Origin: DASVSE01 sp036399715
GTDB taxonomy: Bacteria; Bacteroidota; Rhodothermia; Rhodothermales; Rubricoccaceae
Direction of reading: 5' to 3'
NCBI GenBank assembly: GCA_036399715.1
Contig: DASWMO010000208.1
Location: forward strand, 1-5,466
DNA length: 5,466 bases
Position 1 is the first letter of the stretch; every line of letters begins with the position of its first letter. A program made the translations under genes and the position numbers. The notes under the pieces are model-generated. The model saw only the letters and a program-made list of their open reading frames with translations, had not been told where the DNA came from and made no database searches. Of this stretch, positions 1 through 5,189 are shown in pieces.

Positions 1-680
1 AGGAAGAGCGCCTCGGCGAGGCTGCGGTGCGCGAACGCGCCGAGGGCGACGGCGACGGGCACGACGAGCGCGGCGCCGAGACCCGCGTGCGCACCGAGCG
101 GCCCGCCCGTCGCGACGGCGAGCGCGCCGGCTGCAGCGAGCGCCCCGAACACGACGGCGACCGTCTGGGCCGGGGCCGCCCCGAGGCGCGTCTTCCACAG
201 CACGACGGCGACGTGCGACACGGCAACCAGGGCCGCGACGCCCACGACGAACCCGACGGCCGCGGCCGTGCCCGCCTCGGCGCGTACCGTCCGCAAGGCG
301 AACGGTACGGCGAACGCGAGCGGGGCCGCGTTGAAGACCGTCAGCGCTGCGCGGACAGCGACGGCCCGCGCGATCCGGTCGCGCGAGACGGGCAGCAGCA
401 GAAACGCCTCGGCGCCGCGCGACGGAACGTCCTGAAACAGTACGCGCCCGAGCGTGAGCAGCCCGAGCGCCGGCAGGACCGCGTCGCCGACGACGCGGAG
501 CGCGGAGACCTCGGGCGCCCAGACCGAGAGCGTGTCCGGCAGCAGGAACCCGAGCGCGGCGGCCGTCGCGAGGGCATAGACGAGCCCGAGGCCCTTCAGG
601 ACCGCCAGGATGGTTCGCCCGCGGACGTGCGGGGCGCGGAAGAAGGCGAGCGTCTGGAGGCGGAGCAGCGTCCGGAGCAG
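1..680 (-). CDS. DUF5687-like multi-pass membrane protein, N-terminal part (partial, runs off left edge)
   Basis: A minus-strand frame open from just after the comEA stop to the window edge gives about 226 residues. Counted from a CTG at 678-680, it begins MLRTLLRLQTLAFFR and continues with hydrophobic segments near residues 24-47, 61-82, 107-129, 137-161, 173-190 and 201-217. The short amphipathic N-terminus, a basic stretch before the first membrane segment, and the motif FLLLPVSRDRIAR (93-105) after the second segment resemble the Bacteroidetes DUF5687 family. These are inner-membrane proteins of roughly 480-500 residues that often neighbour an ABC ATPase and are thought to be ABC-2-type permeases. 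About half the protein is visible. The start is unresolved: no ATG, GTG or TTG exists in any frame between the comEA stop and the conserved N-terminus, except a GTG inside the last comEA codons that leads to an early stop. CTG 680 is chosen by homology. No Shine-Dalgarno is visible. The family call is from memory of the pattern; another ABC-2 or exporter permease is possible. Confidence 0.72.
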   Translation of the reverse strand, partial: MLRTLLRLQTLAFFRAPHVRGRTILAVLKGLGLVYALATAAALGFLLPDTLSVWAPEVSALRVVGDAVLPALGLLTLGRVLFQDVPSRGAEAFLLLPVSRDRIARAVAVRAALTVFNAAPLAFAVPFALRTVRAEAGTAAAVGFVVGVAALVAVSHVAVVLWKTRLGAAPAQTVAVVFGALAAAGALAVATGGPLGAHAGLGAALVVPVAVALGAFAHRSLAEALF

Positions 681-746
681 GGCAGCGGGCGAGGGCGGAC
701 GCGAGGTATCGGCCGGCGCGGGCGCTGCGTTAGCGCCGCCCGCGCG

Positions 747-1334
747 TCAGATGTGCACCCACGGCGCGAGCCGCTCCATCGTGCGGTCGCCGATGCCGCG
801 GACCTCAGTCAGTTCAGCCGCGCTGCGGAAGCGGCCGTGGACGCGGCGGTACTCGATAATCCGCCCGGCCAGCGCCGGCCCGATGCGCGGCAGCCGCTGC
901 AACTCGTCCGACGACGCCGTGTTGAGGTTCGTCCGGACCGGCGGGGGCTTGCGGCCGCTGCTGCGCCGCGCGGACGACGCGACGGCCGCGTCGGCCTCGG
1001 CGGGCGCGCTCTCGGGCGCCCACGTCTCGCCCGACGCCTCGGCAAGCAGGGTGTCGGCGGCGAGGCTGTCTGCGCGCGTGGTGTCCGGCAGCACGGCCGT
1101 CATCGCGGCGAGGTGGAGGACGCCCGCGGGCGCCTCGGCGGGCGCGTCGGGACGGTCCGCGGCGATGAAGGCGGCATCGGCGGCAGCGTAGAAATCGGGC
1201 GCGACGGGTGTCGCGGCGGCCTGGACGCGCTGGGCGGTGAGGCCGCCTGCGAGGGCGAGCACGAGCACGACAGCGGCCGTGCCTTCGGGGCCGGTGAGGC
1301 CGGCGCGGGTCTGGAGTCGGTAGAGCCAGGGCAT
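747..1334 (-). CDS. comEA: ComEA-like helix-hairpin-helix DNA-binding protein
   Basis: This encodes 195 residues from ATG 1334. The N-terminus is short and basic with the RLQTRAGLTGPE pattern that often precedes the membrane anchor in Bacteroidetes ComEA-like proteins. A membrane segment follows (about residues 19-35), then a long Ala/Asp/Pro-rich linker (about 36-130) expected outside the inner membrane. A C-terminal double helix-hairpin-helix domain (about 135-195) contains NLNTASSDELQRLPRIG, then GPALAGRIIEYR, then ELTEVRGIGDRTME. The two hairpin glycine motifs, RIGPALAGRI and GIGDRTMERL, are the DNA-backbone-binding turns. ComEA binds incoming double-stranded DNA during natural transformation, so this is probably a periplasm-facing DNA receptor. 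Not every HhH protein of this type has a proven competence role. A longer frame starts at GTG 1502, but it would overlap the recO start and adds an Arg-rich, family-atypical extension, so ATG 1334 is preferred. The gene is divergent from recO and lies 66 bases upstream of the putative CTG start of the DUF5687-like gene. No Shine-Dalgarno is evident. Confidence 0.88.
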   Translation of the reverse strand: MPWLYRLQTRAGLTGPEGTAAVVLVLALAGGLTAQRVQAAATPVAPDFYAAADAAFIAADRPDAPAEAPAGVLHLAAMTAVLPDTTRADSLAADTLLAEASGETWAPESAPAEADAAVASSARRSSGRKPPPVRTNLNTASSDELQRLPRIGPALAGRIIEYRRVHGRFRSAAELTEVRGIGDRTMERLAPWVHI

Positions 1335-1488
1335 GGAGCGTGGGGGCGGTGCGTGCCCGAGGTGGCACACGCCCGGCAAGACGCGCCGCGCGCCGCGGTC
1401 TAACCCGTGCGCCCGAAAATCTCGCCGACCCGCCGCGGCTCGCGGGCCGTGCGCGGCACCCGAAGCACGCGTCCGGCGTACACCGGAC
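1335..1488. promoter_or_regulatory. Divergent comEA/recO intergenic region
   Basis: These 154 bases separate the two divergent starts and must hold promoters for both genes if neither is transcribed from elsewhere. The region is almost uniformly GC-rich. I could not find a convincing sigma-70-type or Bacteroidetes-type (TTTG/TAnnTTTG) promoter on either strand. Its one clear structure is the inverted repeat next to the recO start, listed separately. Confidence 0.5.
1471..1488. promoter_or_regulatory. Near-perfect 18-base palindrome abutting the recO start codon
   Basis: The sequence GTCCGGCGTACACCGGAC has perfect 6-base arms, GTCCGG and CCGGAC, around a GTAC core. Only one C/A mismatch pair breaks full symmetry. 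It ends one base before the recO ATG at 1489, exactly where a ribosome-binding site would normally lie. It could be an operator for a dimeric regulator, or an RNA hairpin limiting recO translation. Chance is a real alternative in DNA this GC-rich. Confidence 0.4.
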
Positions 1489-2289
1489 ATGATCGTCCGC
1501 ACCGACGCCGTCGTCCTCCGCGCGATGGACTACGGCGAAACCAGCCGCATCGTGACCCTGCTCACGCGCTCCCACGGCGTCGTGGGCGCGCTCGCGCGCG
1601 GCGCCCGCCGCCCGACGTCGACGTTCGGCGCGACGCTCCAGCCGATGTCGGCCGTCCAGGTCGTCTTTTACCACCGGCCGGGGCGCGGGCTGCAGACGCT
1701 CCGCGAGGCGTCCTACATGGTCCGCTGGAAGGCGCTCACCACGGACTTCGCGCGCGTGCCGCTCGGGCTGCGCGCCATCGAAGTGGCCCGCGCGGTCCTC
1801 GGCGAGGGCGAGGCGCACCCGCTCGCGCTCGACCTGCTCGTCCGGACGCTCGCGTTCATCGATGCCGCCGAGACGCCGGCCAACGCCGTCCCGTGGTTCC
1901 AGTTGCGCCTCGCGACGCTGCTCGGCTTCTCGCCCGACGTCCAGCGCGAGGACGTGCTCGCGCTCGGCGAGGCGGGCACGCTGCTGCTCGAATCCGGCGC
2001 CGTCATGCCCGTCGACGACGGCATCGACGACGCGTTCGCGGGCCGGCGCTCCTTCGGCGGCGGCGTCCGCGCCAGCCGGGCGGCCCTGCGCGCCTTCGCC
2101 GTCCTCGCCCGGACCGACCTCGACACGGCCGTCCGGATGCGCCTCGACCCGGCGACGCGCCGCGAAACGGAGACGCTCGTCGACGCGTATGTGCGGACGC
2201 ACACCGACAGCCCGTTCCGCGAGAAGGTCCGCGAGGTCACGGATCAGCTCGACGCCGGCCTCGCCGCGCGGGACGCCGACGGCGGGTAA
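1489..2289 (+). CDS. recO: DNA repair protein RecO
   Basis: RecO works with RecR (and RecF) to load RecA onto SSB-coated single strands in gap repair and recombination, acting in the cytoplasm on DNA. The product is 266 residues, slightly longer than the common 230-250. The N-terminal OB-fold is clear: DAVVLRAMDYGETSRIVTLL (6-25), then HGVVGALARGARRP (29-42), then the strand with MSAVQVVFYHRPGRGLQTLREA. The helical C-terminal domain contains the usual WFQLRLATLLGFSPD segment. The protein has no cysteine at all, so the zinc finger found in some RecO proteins (for example Deinococcus) is absent, as in Bacteroidetes and enterobacterial RecO. ATG 1489 is chosen because MIVRTDAVVLR is the family's normal N-terminus. 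An upstream in-frame ATG at 1333 would add 52 Arg/Pro-rich residues and overlap comEA. No Shine-Dalgarno precedes it; a palindrome occupies that position. The lexA-like gene follows 154 bases downstream on the same strand. Confidence 0.95.
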   Translation: MIVRTDAVVLRAMDYGETSRIVTLLTRSHGVVGALARGARRPTSTFGATLQPMSAVQVVFYHRPGRGLQTLREASYMVRWKALTTDFARVPLGLRAIEVARAVLGEGEAHPLALDLLVRTLAFIDAAETPANAVPWFQLRLATLLGFSPDVQREDVLALGEAGTLLLESGAVMPVDDGIDDAFAGRRSFGGGVRASRAALRAFAVLARTDLDTAVRMRLDPATRRETETLVDAYVRTHTDSPFREKVREVTDQLDAGLAARDADGG

Positions 2290-2443
2290 GGCTGTGGCTC
2301 GCCGACCAACAGACCGTTATGCTCGGTGCCCGGATGGCGCCGCAGGCACACTGTGTGCGAGAGTATGATAAAAGGACGTTAGGGGGTGGACGACGGCTTG
2401 CAGGTCTGGCCGAACGCTCTACCTTGTGGACGGACTAGACCCC
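2290..2443 (+). promoter_or_regulatory. recO to lexA-like intergenic region with candidate promoters
   Basis: This is one of the few locally AT-richer stretches in the window, so a promoter here is plausible. Two candidates are visible. One is a TATGAT hexamer at 2364-2369, close to the sigma-70 -10 consensus but with no good -35. The other is CTTG (2397-2400), then 19 bases, then TACCTTGT (2420-2427), an imperfect match to the Bacteroidetes TTTG-N19-TAnnTTTG arrangement. The second would start transcription shortly before the ATG at 2444. The palindrome at 2346-2358 lies just upstream of the first candidate. No clear terminator for recO was seen, so read-through into the lexA-like gene is possible. 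Confidence 0.4.
2346..2358. promoter_or_regulatory. Perfect inverted repeat GCACAC-T-GTGTGC, candidate operator
   Basis: Perfect 6-base arms surround a single central T, upstream of the lexA-like gene and immediately upstream of a TATGAT -10-like hexamer. A site there would sit in the promoter spacer, a usual operator position. It resembles neither the E. coli SOS box (CTGT-N8-ACAG) nor the Bacillus one. An autoregulatory site for the adjacent LexA-like protein is a reasonable guess and no more. Confidence 0.4.
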
Positions 2444-3172
2444 ATGACCATGAGCCGACGACACCTGACGGGCAAGCAGAACGCGTTCCTCGAATTTCTC
2501 CAGGCACACGTCCACCAGCACCGCATCTGGCCGACCTACCGCGAGATCGTCGACCACTTCGAGTACCGCTCGCCGAACTCGGTCACGCAGAACCTCCAGG
2601 CGCTCTCGCGCAAGGGCTTCCTCGAGCGCGACCGCAACGGTTACCGCCTCGTGGACCGCTCCGGCCGCGACGGCACCATCGCCGTCCGCGGGACGCTCGG
2701 TGCCACGGGCGTCGACCCGGCCGAGGCGGCGGACCGCCTCTCGCTCGCGGCCCTGTTCGCCGACCTCGAAGGCCTCCACGCGCTCCGCCTCGACAGCACG
2801 GTCCGCCGCGGCCTCTCGGACCTCGACGACGCACAGTACGTGCTCGTGGACGAGGGCGTGGTCGCCGAGGGTGACACGGCCGTCGTGCTCGACGGCGGGA
2901 CGGTGGTGCTCGCACGTGTCGGCGCCGGCGGCCGGCTCGACGCTGCGGACGCGGGCCCGGCTGCGGTCGTCGTCGGGCGCTTCGCGGGACATGCGGGCGC
3001 GTACGGCATCGTCCGGCACGGGCCGCCGGCCCCGCCGATGCCGGCCCCGGCCGACGCCCCCGCCGACATGACGGCGCTCATGGCCGCCGAGGCGCAGGCC
3101 GAGGCGGCGCACAGCCTCTCGGCGCCGGCCGCCGAGGCGCTCGCATTCGCGCAGGCGTCGGCCGAGGCCTGA
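2444..3172 (+). CDS. LexA-like winged-helix regulator with degenerate, probably non-cleavable S24 domain
   Basis: The product is 242 residues; LexA is usually about 200. Residues 7-70 form a clear LexA winged-helix domain: LTGKQNAFLEFLQAH, then WPTYREIVDHFEYRSPNSVTQ, then LQALSRKGFLER. Against E. coli LexA the recognition helix keeps the equivalents of Ser39 and Asn41 (S43, N45) but replaces Ala42, Glu44 and Glu45 with Ser, Thr and Gln, which suggests a different operator. Residues 77-192 follow the outline of the S24 peptidase domain (GTIAVRGTLGAT, YVLVDEGVVAEGDTAVVL, then VVVGRFAGHAGAYGIVR). However, no lysine occurs after K57, so the catalytic Lys is gone. The cleavage region reads GAT-G rather than Ala-Gly, and only an ambiguous Ser (S118) lies near the nucleophile position. 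An Ala/Pro/Glu-rich tail (193-242) is extra. It is probably a dimeric DNA-binding repressor not inactivated by RecA. Starts at GTG 2426 and ATG 2450 are also in frame; 2444 is preferred for position. It follows recO on the same strand. Confidence 0.85.
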   Translation: MTMSRRHLTGKQNAFLEFLQAHVHQHRIWPTYREIVDHFEYRSPNSVTQNLQALSRKGFLERDRNGYRLVDRSGRDGTIAVRGTLGATGVDPAEAADRLSLAALFADLEGLHALRLDSTVRRGLSDLDDAQYVLVDEGVVAEGDTAVVLDGGTVVLARVGAGGRLDAADAGPAAVVVGRFAGHAGAYGIVRHGPPAPPMPAPADAPADMTALMAAEAQAEAAHSLSAPAAEALAFAQASAEA

Positions 3173-3204
3173 CGCGGCGCCCTCGGGCGCGCCCTCCGAA
3201 CGCA

Positions 3205-3243
3205 GCACCGCCCGGCCCGTCGTTGAGACAGGCCGGGCGGTGC
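3205..3243. terminator. Strong hairpin between convergent genes, probable bidirectional terminator
   Basis: A perfect 13-base-pair stem, GCACCGCCCGGCC with GGCCGGGCGGTGC, encloses a 13-base loop. It lies 32 bases after the lexA-like stop and 29 bases beyond the stop of the convergent lipoprotein gene, the expected place for a shared terminator. No T-run follows on either strand, so it is not a textbook intrinsic terminator. It could instead stabilise the 3' ends of both transcripts. Confidence 0.7.
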
Positions 3244-3272
3244 CGTGTGGGGGCCTCGGGGCGCCTCGGGCG

Positions 3273-4670
3273 CTAGCTCCGCGCGCGCGGCGCGCGGCCG
3301 GTGACACTCTGCCCGGGCCGCAGCCCGCCCGGCCGGTACGCCTCGACGTCGCCGTTGGGGCCGGTCACCTCGATCTTGATCTGCGTCACGACGGGCGTGT
3401 CCACGGAGCCCGGCGCGGGGACGATTCGGAACTGGAAGCGCGTCCGGCCCTCGCCCGGCTCGAGGTAGTCGCCGAGGGTGACCGTCGTCCGGCCCTGCGT
3501 CGCGACGTTCTGGCCATCGACGGAGACGGTGATCGACGTGCCCGACGCGAGCGGGTTGCCGAGCGGGTCGTCGACGACATACTCGTACGTGCCGAGGTCG
3601 AGGCCGGGCGTGAGCAGCCGCACGCGCGTCAGGCCCGAGAAGAGGACGCGGCTCGAGGCCTGGACCTGGATGCCGTCCGGCCCGGCCGTCCGCGCGGTCA
3701 CGGTCGCGAGGCCCGACGGGAGCGGGAGCGGGTTGCCGGAGGTGAGCAGGACCTGCGCCCGGCCGGCCGCGTTCGTCGGCGACGAGCCGCCGACGACGCC
3801 GCCGTTCGTGGTGAAGTAGACCTGCGTGCCCGGCTGGACGGGGTTGCCGTAGCGGTCCCCGACGATGGCCTCGACCTGGTTGGTGATGCCGGCGACCACG
3901 AGGCCGGGGAAGTTGAGTTTGACCGTGCCGACCGTGAAGTGGGCCGCGTCCGGGAAGCCGCCGTGGATGACGAGCATGATCGGCTGCGAGCGGATGAGCC
4001 GGCCCTCGACGGTCGCGCGCGTCTCGACCTGCACGACGCCGGCCGCGGTCCCACTCGTGAGCGTGACGGAGGCCTCGCCGTCGGCGTTGGTGCGGACGGT
4101 CTGGGGCGCGGCCGGCGAGAGGAACTCGCCGCCGCCGGGGCCCTGGATGAGCGCGACCGAGATGTTGACCGCGTGGGCGGCGTCGACGGGCCGGCCGTCG
4201 GCGTCGCGGGCGATGAAGACGAGCGAGGCCGTCTCGGTCGAGCCGGTGCCGCTCACGCCGACGGTCTGCGGCGAGCGGGGGGCGAGCGAGATGCTGGCCG
4301 CGGGGCCGGACGTGCCGTCGCCGGCGGCGCCGGCGCGGAGCAGGAGCGCCGGGACGGTGATGGCCTGCCCGGGCTCGACGGTGACGGTGACCGTGTCGGC
4401 GGCGTAGCCGGTCTTGAAGGCGGTCACGCGGACCTGCATGAGCGAGTCCACGGGGATGGCGGCCGTGTACGTGCCCGTCGAGTCCGAGACCTCCTCGACG
4501 CGCATCGAGAGGATCTGGACGGTCGCGCCGGTGACTGCCCGGTTGGTCTCGGCGTTGACGACCTGGCCGGTGAGCGTGGCGTCGGAGCCGCCGCTGACGG
4601 CGTCGCAGCCGGCGAGGACGAGGGCGAGCAGGAGCGCGAGGGGGCTCGCGGCGAGAGGACGAAAGGACAT
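3273..4670 (-). CDS. Surface or periplasmic lipoprotein with carboxypeptidase-regulatory-like and bacterial Ig-like domains
   Basis: The product is 465 residues with a lipoprotein signal peptide: hydrophobic core PLALLLALVLAGC and lipobox L19-A-G-C22, with Cys22 the predicted lipidated residue followed by Asp23. Residues 31-112 look like a carboxypeptidase-regulatory-like beta-sandwich (TLTGQVVNAETNRAVTGATV, then DSTGTYTAAIP, then VTVEPGQAITVPALLL). Two segments resemble Big_1/invasin-type Ig-like domains: about 125-238, with DADGRPVDAAHAV and RTNADGEASVTLTSGTAAG, and about 242-346, with GDRYGNPVQPGTQVYFTTNGG and TNAAGRAQVLLTSG. A fourth beta-rich module (347-445) has DPLGNPLASGTSITVSVDGQ. 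No enzymatic motif is visible. The role is probably structural or adhesive at the cell envelope; this is inferred from the fold only. It lies 63 bases downstream of the thioesterase gene on the same strand, possibly co-transcribed, although the functions are not obviously linked. ATG 4670 is supported by the signal peptide. No Shine-Dalgarno is seen. Confidence 0.88.
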   Translation of the reverse strand: MSFRPLAASPLALLLALVLAGCDAVSGGSDATLTGQVVNAETNRAVTGATVQILSMRVEEVSDSTGTYTAAIPVDSLMQVRVTAFKTGYAADTVTVTVEPGQAITVPALLLRAGAAGDGTSGPAASISLAPRSPQTVGVSGTGSTETASLVFIARDADGRPVDAAHAVNISVALIQGPGGGEFLSPAAPQTVRTNADGEASVTLTSGTAAGVVQVETRATVEGRLIRSQPIMLVIHGGFPDAAHFTVGTVKLNFPGLVVAGITNQVEAIVGDRYGNPVQPGTQVYFTTNGGVVGGSSPTNAAGRAQVLLTSGNPLPLPSGLATVTARTAGPDGIQVQASSRVLFSGLTRVRLLTPGLDLGTYEYVVDDPLGNPLASGTSITVSVDGQNVATQGRTTVTLGDYLEPGEGRTRFQFRIVPAPGSVDTPVVTQIKIEVTGPNGDVEAYRPGGLRPGQSVTGRAPRARS

Positions 4671-4733
4671 GGGCTCGGCGGGTTCGAGGAGGAGGCGGCG
4701 TCCCGCGTCCTATCGGCCGGCCGGCGGCAGCCC

Positions 4734-5168
4734 TTAACCCGCGGCCTCCTGCGTCCCGGTGGCGTCGGTTTCGGTCCCGGCGGCGATGGCCGCGCGGAGG
4801 ACGTCGGGCACGGGGACGGGGCGGCCGGTGGCGACGTCGATCCAGACGAGGGTGGCCTCGCCCTCGGCGTTTACGACGGCGTCGGGCGTGTCGAGGGTGA
4901 TGGTGAAGCGGGTCCGGAGGGAGGAGCGGCCGGGCGTCTCGAAGGTCGTCGCGACGAGGGCCGTGCCGGTGGTGAGGATCGGGCGGCGGAAGGTGAGGCT
5001 CGCGGCGACGAGGACGGGCGACGTGTCGCCGATCCAGCCGGCGGGGATGAGGGCGGCGAGGGCCTCGGTGCGGCCCTGCTCGCAGAGGGTGAGGTAGACG
5101 GCGTTGTTGACGTGGCCGAGGGCGTCGAGGTCGGACCAGCGGAGGGGGACGCGGGACGTGTGGGTCAT
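4734..5168 (-). CDS. Acyl-CoA thioesterase, 4HBT hotdog family (YbgC/FadM-like)
   Basis: The product is 144 residues, the normal size for a single hotdog domain. The N-terminal signature is clear: RWSDLDALGHVNNAVYLTLCEQGRTE (residues 10-35), with Asp15 the likely catalytic acid, HVNN entering the long helix, and Glu30 on that helix. ASLTFRRPILTTGTALV (55-72) and AEGEATLVWIDVATGRPVPVP (101-121) are the central strands and family-typical C-terminal strand. The last 15 or so residues are low-complexity. Such enzymes hydrolyse acyl-CoA (or acyl-ACP) thioesters in the cytoplasm as dimers or tetramers; substrate chain length cannot be read from the sequence. The start ATG 5168 fits the family N-terminus. 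The stop of the upstream partial gene is 21 bases away, which suggests an operon. The short gap is G-tract-rich on the plus strand, so the mRNA leader is C-rich with no Shine-Dalgarno. Confidence 0.92.
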   Translation of the reverse strand: MTHTSRVPLRWSDLDALGHVNNAVYLTLCEQGRTEALAALIPAGWIGDTSPVLVAASLTFRRPILTTGTALVATTFETPGRSSLRTRFTITLDTPDAVVNAEGEATLVWIDVATGRPVPVPDVLRAAIAAGTETDATGTQEAAG

Positions 5169-5169
5169 C

Positions 5170-5188
5170 GGGGGGGCGGGGGGTGGGG
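5170..5188 (+). repeat. G-tract cluster with G-quadruplex potential before the thioesterase start
   Basis: On the plus strand, runs of seven, six and four G are separated by single C and T bases. This satisfies the simple G3+N1-7 quadruplex pattern. On the coding strand the same bases are C-runs directly in front of the thioesterase ATG, where a ribosome-binding site would sit. Long homopolymer runs are also prone to slippage. Confidence 0.55.
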
Positions 5189-5189
5189 C

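Noticed and set aside
27..1403. A 458-codon plus-strand open frame spanning the DUF5687-like and comEA genes
   Set aside because: It encodes an Arg/Gly/Asp-rich, non-globular translation and lies antisense to two recognisable genes. Long antisense frames are expected in GC-rich DNA.
1333..1488. N-terminal extension of recO from ATG 1333
   Set aside because: The 52 extra residues are Arg/Pro-rich, unlike any RecO N-terminus, and the family start at 1489 is clear.
1335..1502. N-terminal extension of comEA from GTG 1502
   Set aside because: It would add 56 Arg/Gly/Ala-rich residues before the normal MPWLYRLQ start and overlap the recO start codon.
814..2202. A 462-codon minus-strand open frame antisense to most of recO
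   Set aside because: The composition is Arg/Ala-rich with no family resemblance, and it overlaps the well-supported recO and comEA genes.
2352..2367. E. coli-type SOS box starting at CTGT
   Set aside because: The second half-site reads GTAT instead of ACAG, so it fails the CTGT-N8-ACAG consensus.
4711..4730. CGGCCGGCCGG repeat between the thioesterase and lipoprotein genes as a terminator
   Set aside because: It is a short self-complementary GC run without a usable loop or T-tract, common by chance in this composition.
3478..4737. Several plus-strand open frames antisense to the lipoprotein gene
   Set aside because: The opposite strand carries a signal peptide, lipobox and Ig-like domains. 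The plus-strand translations show no family features.
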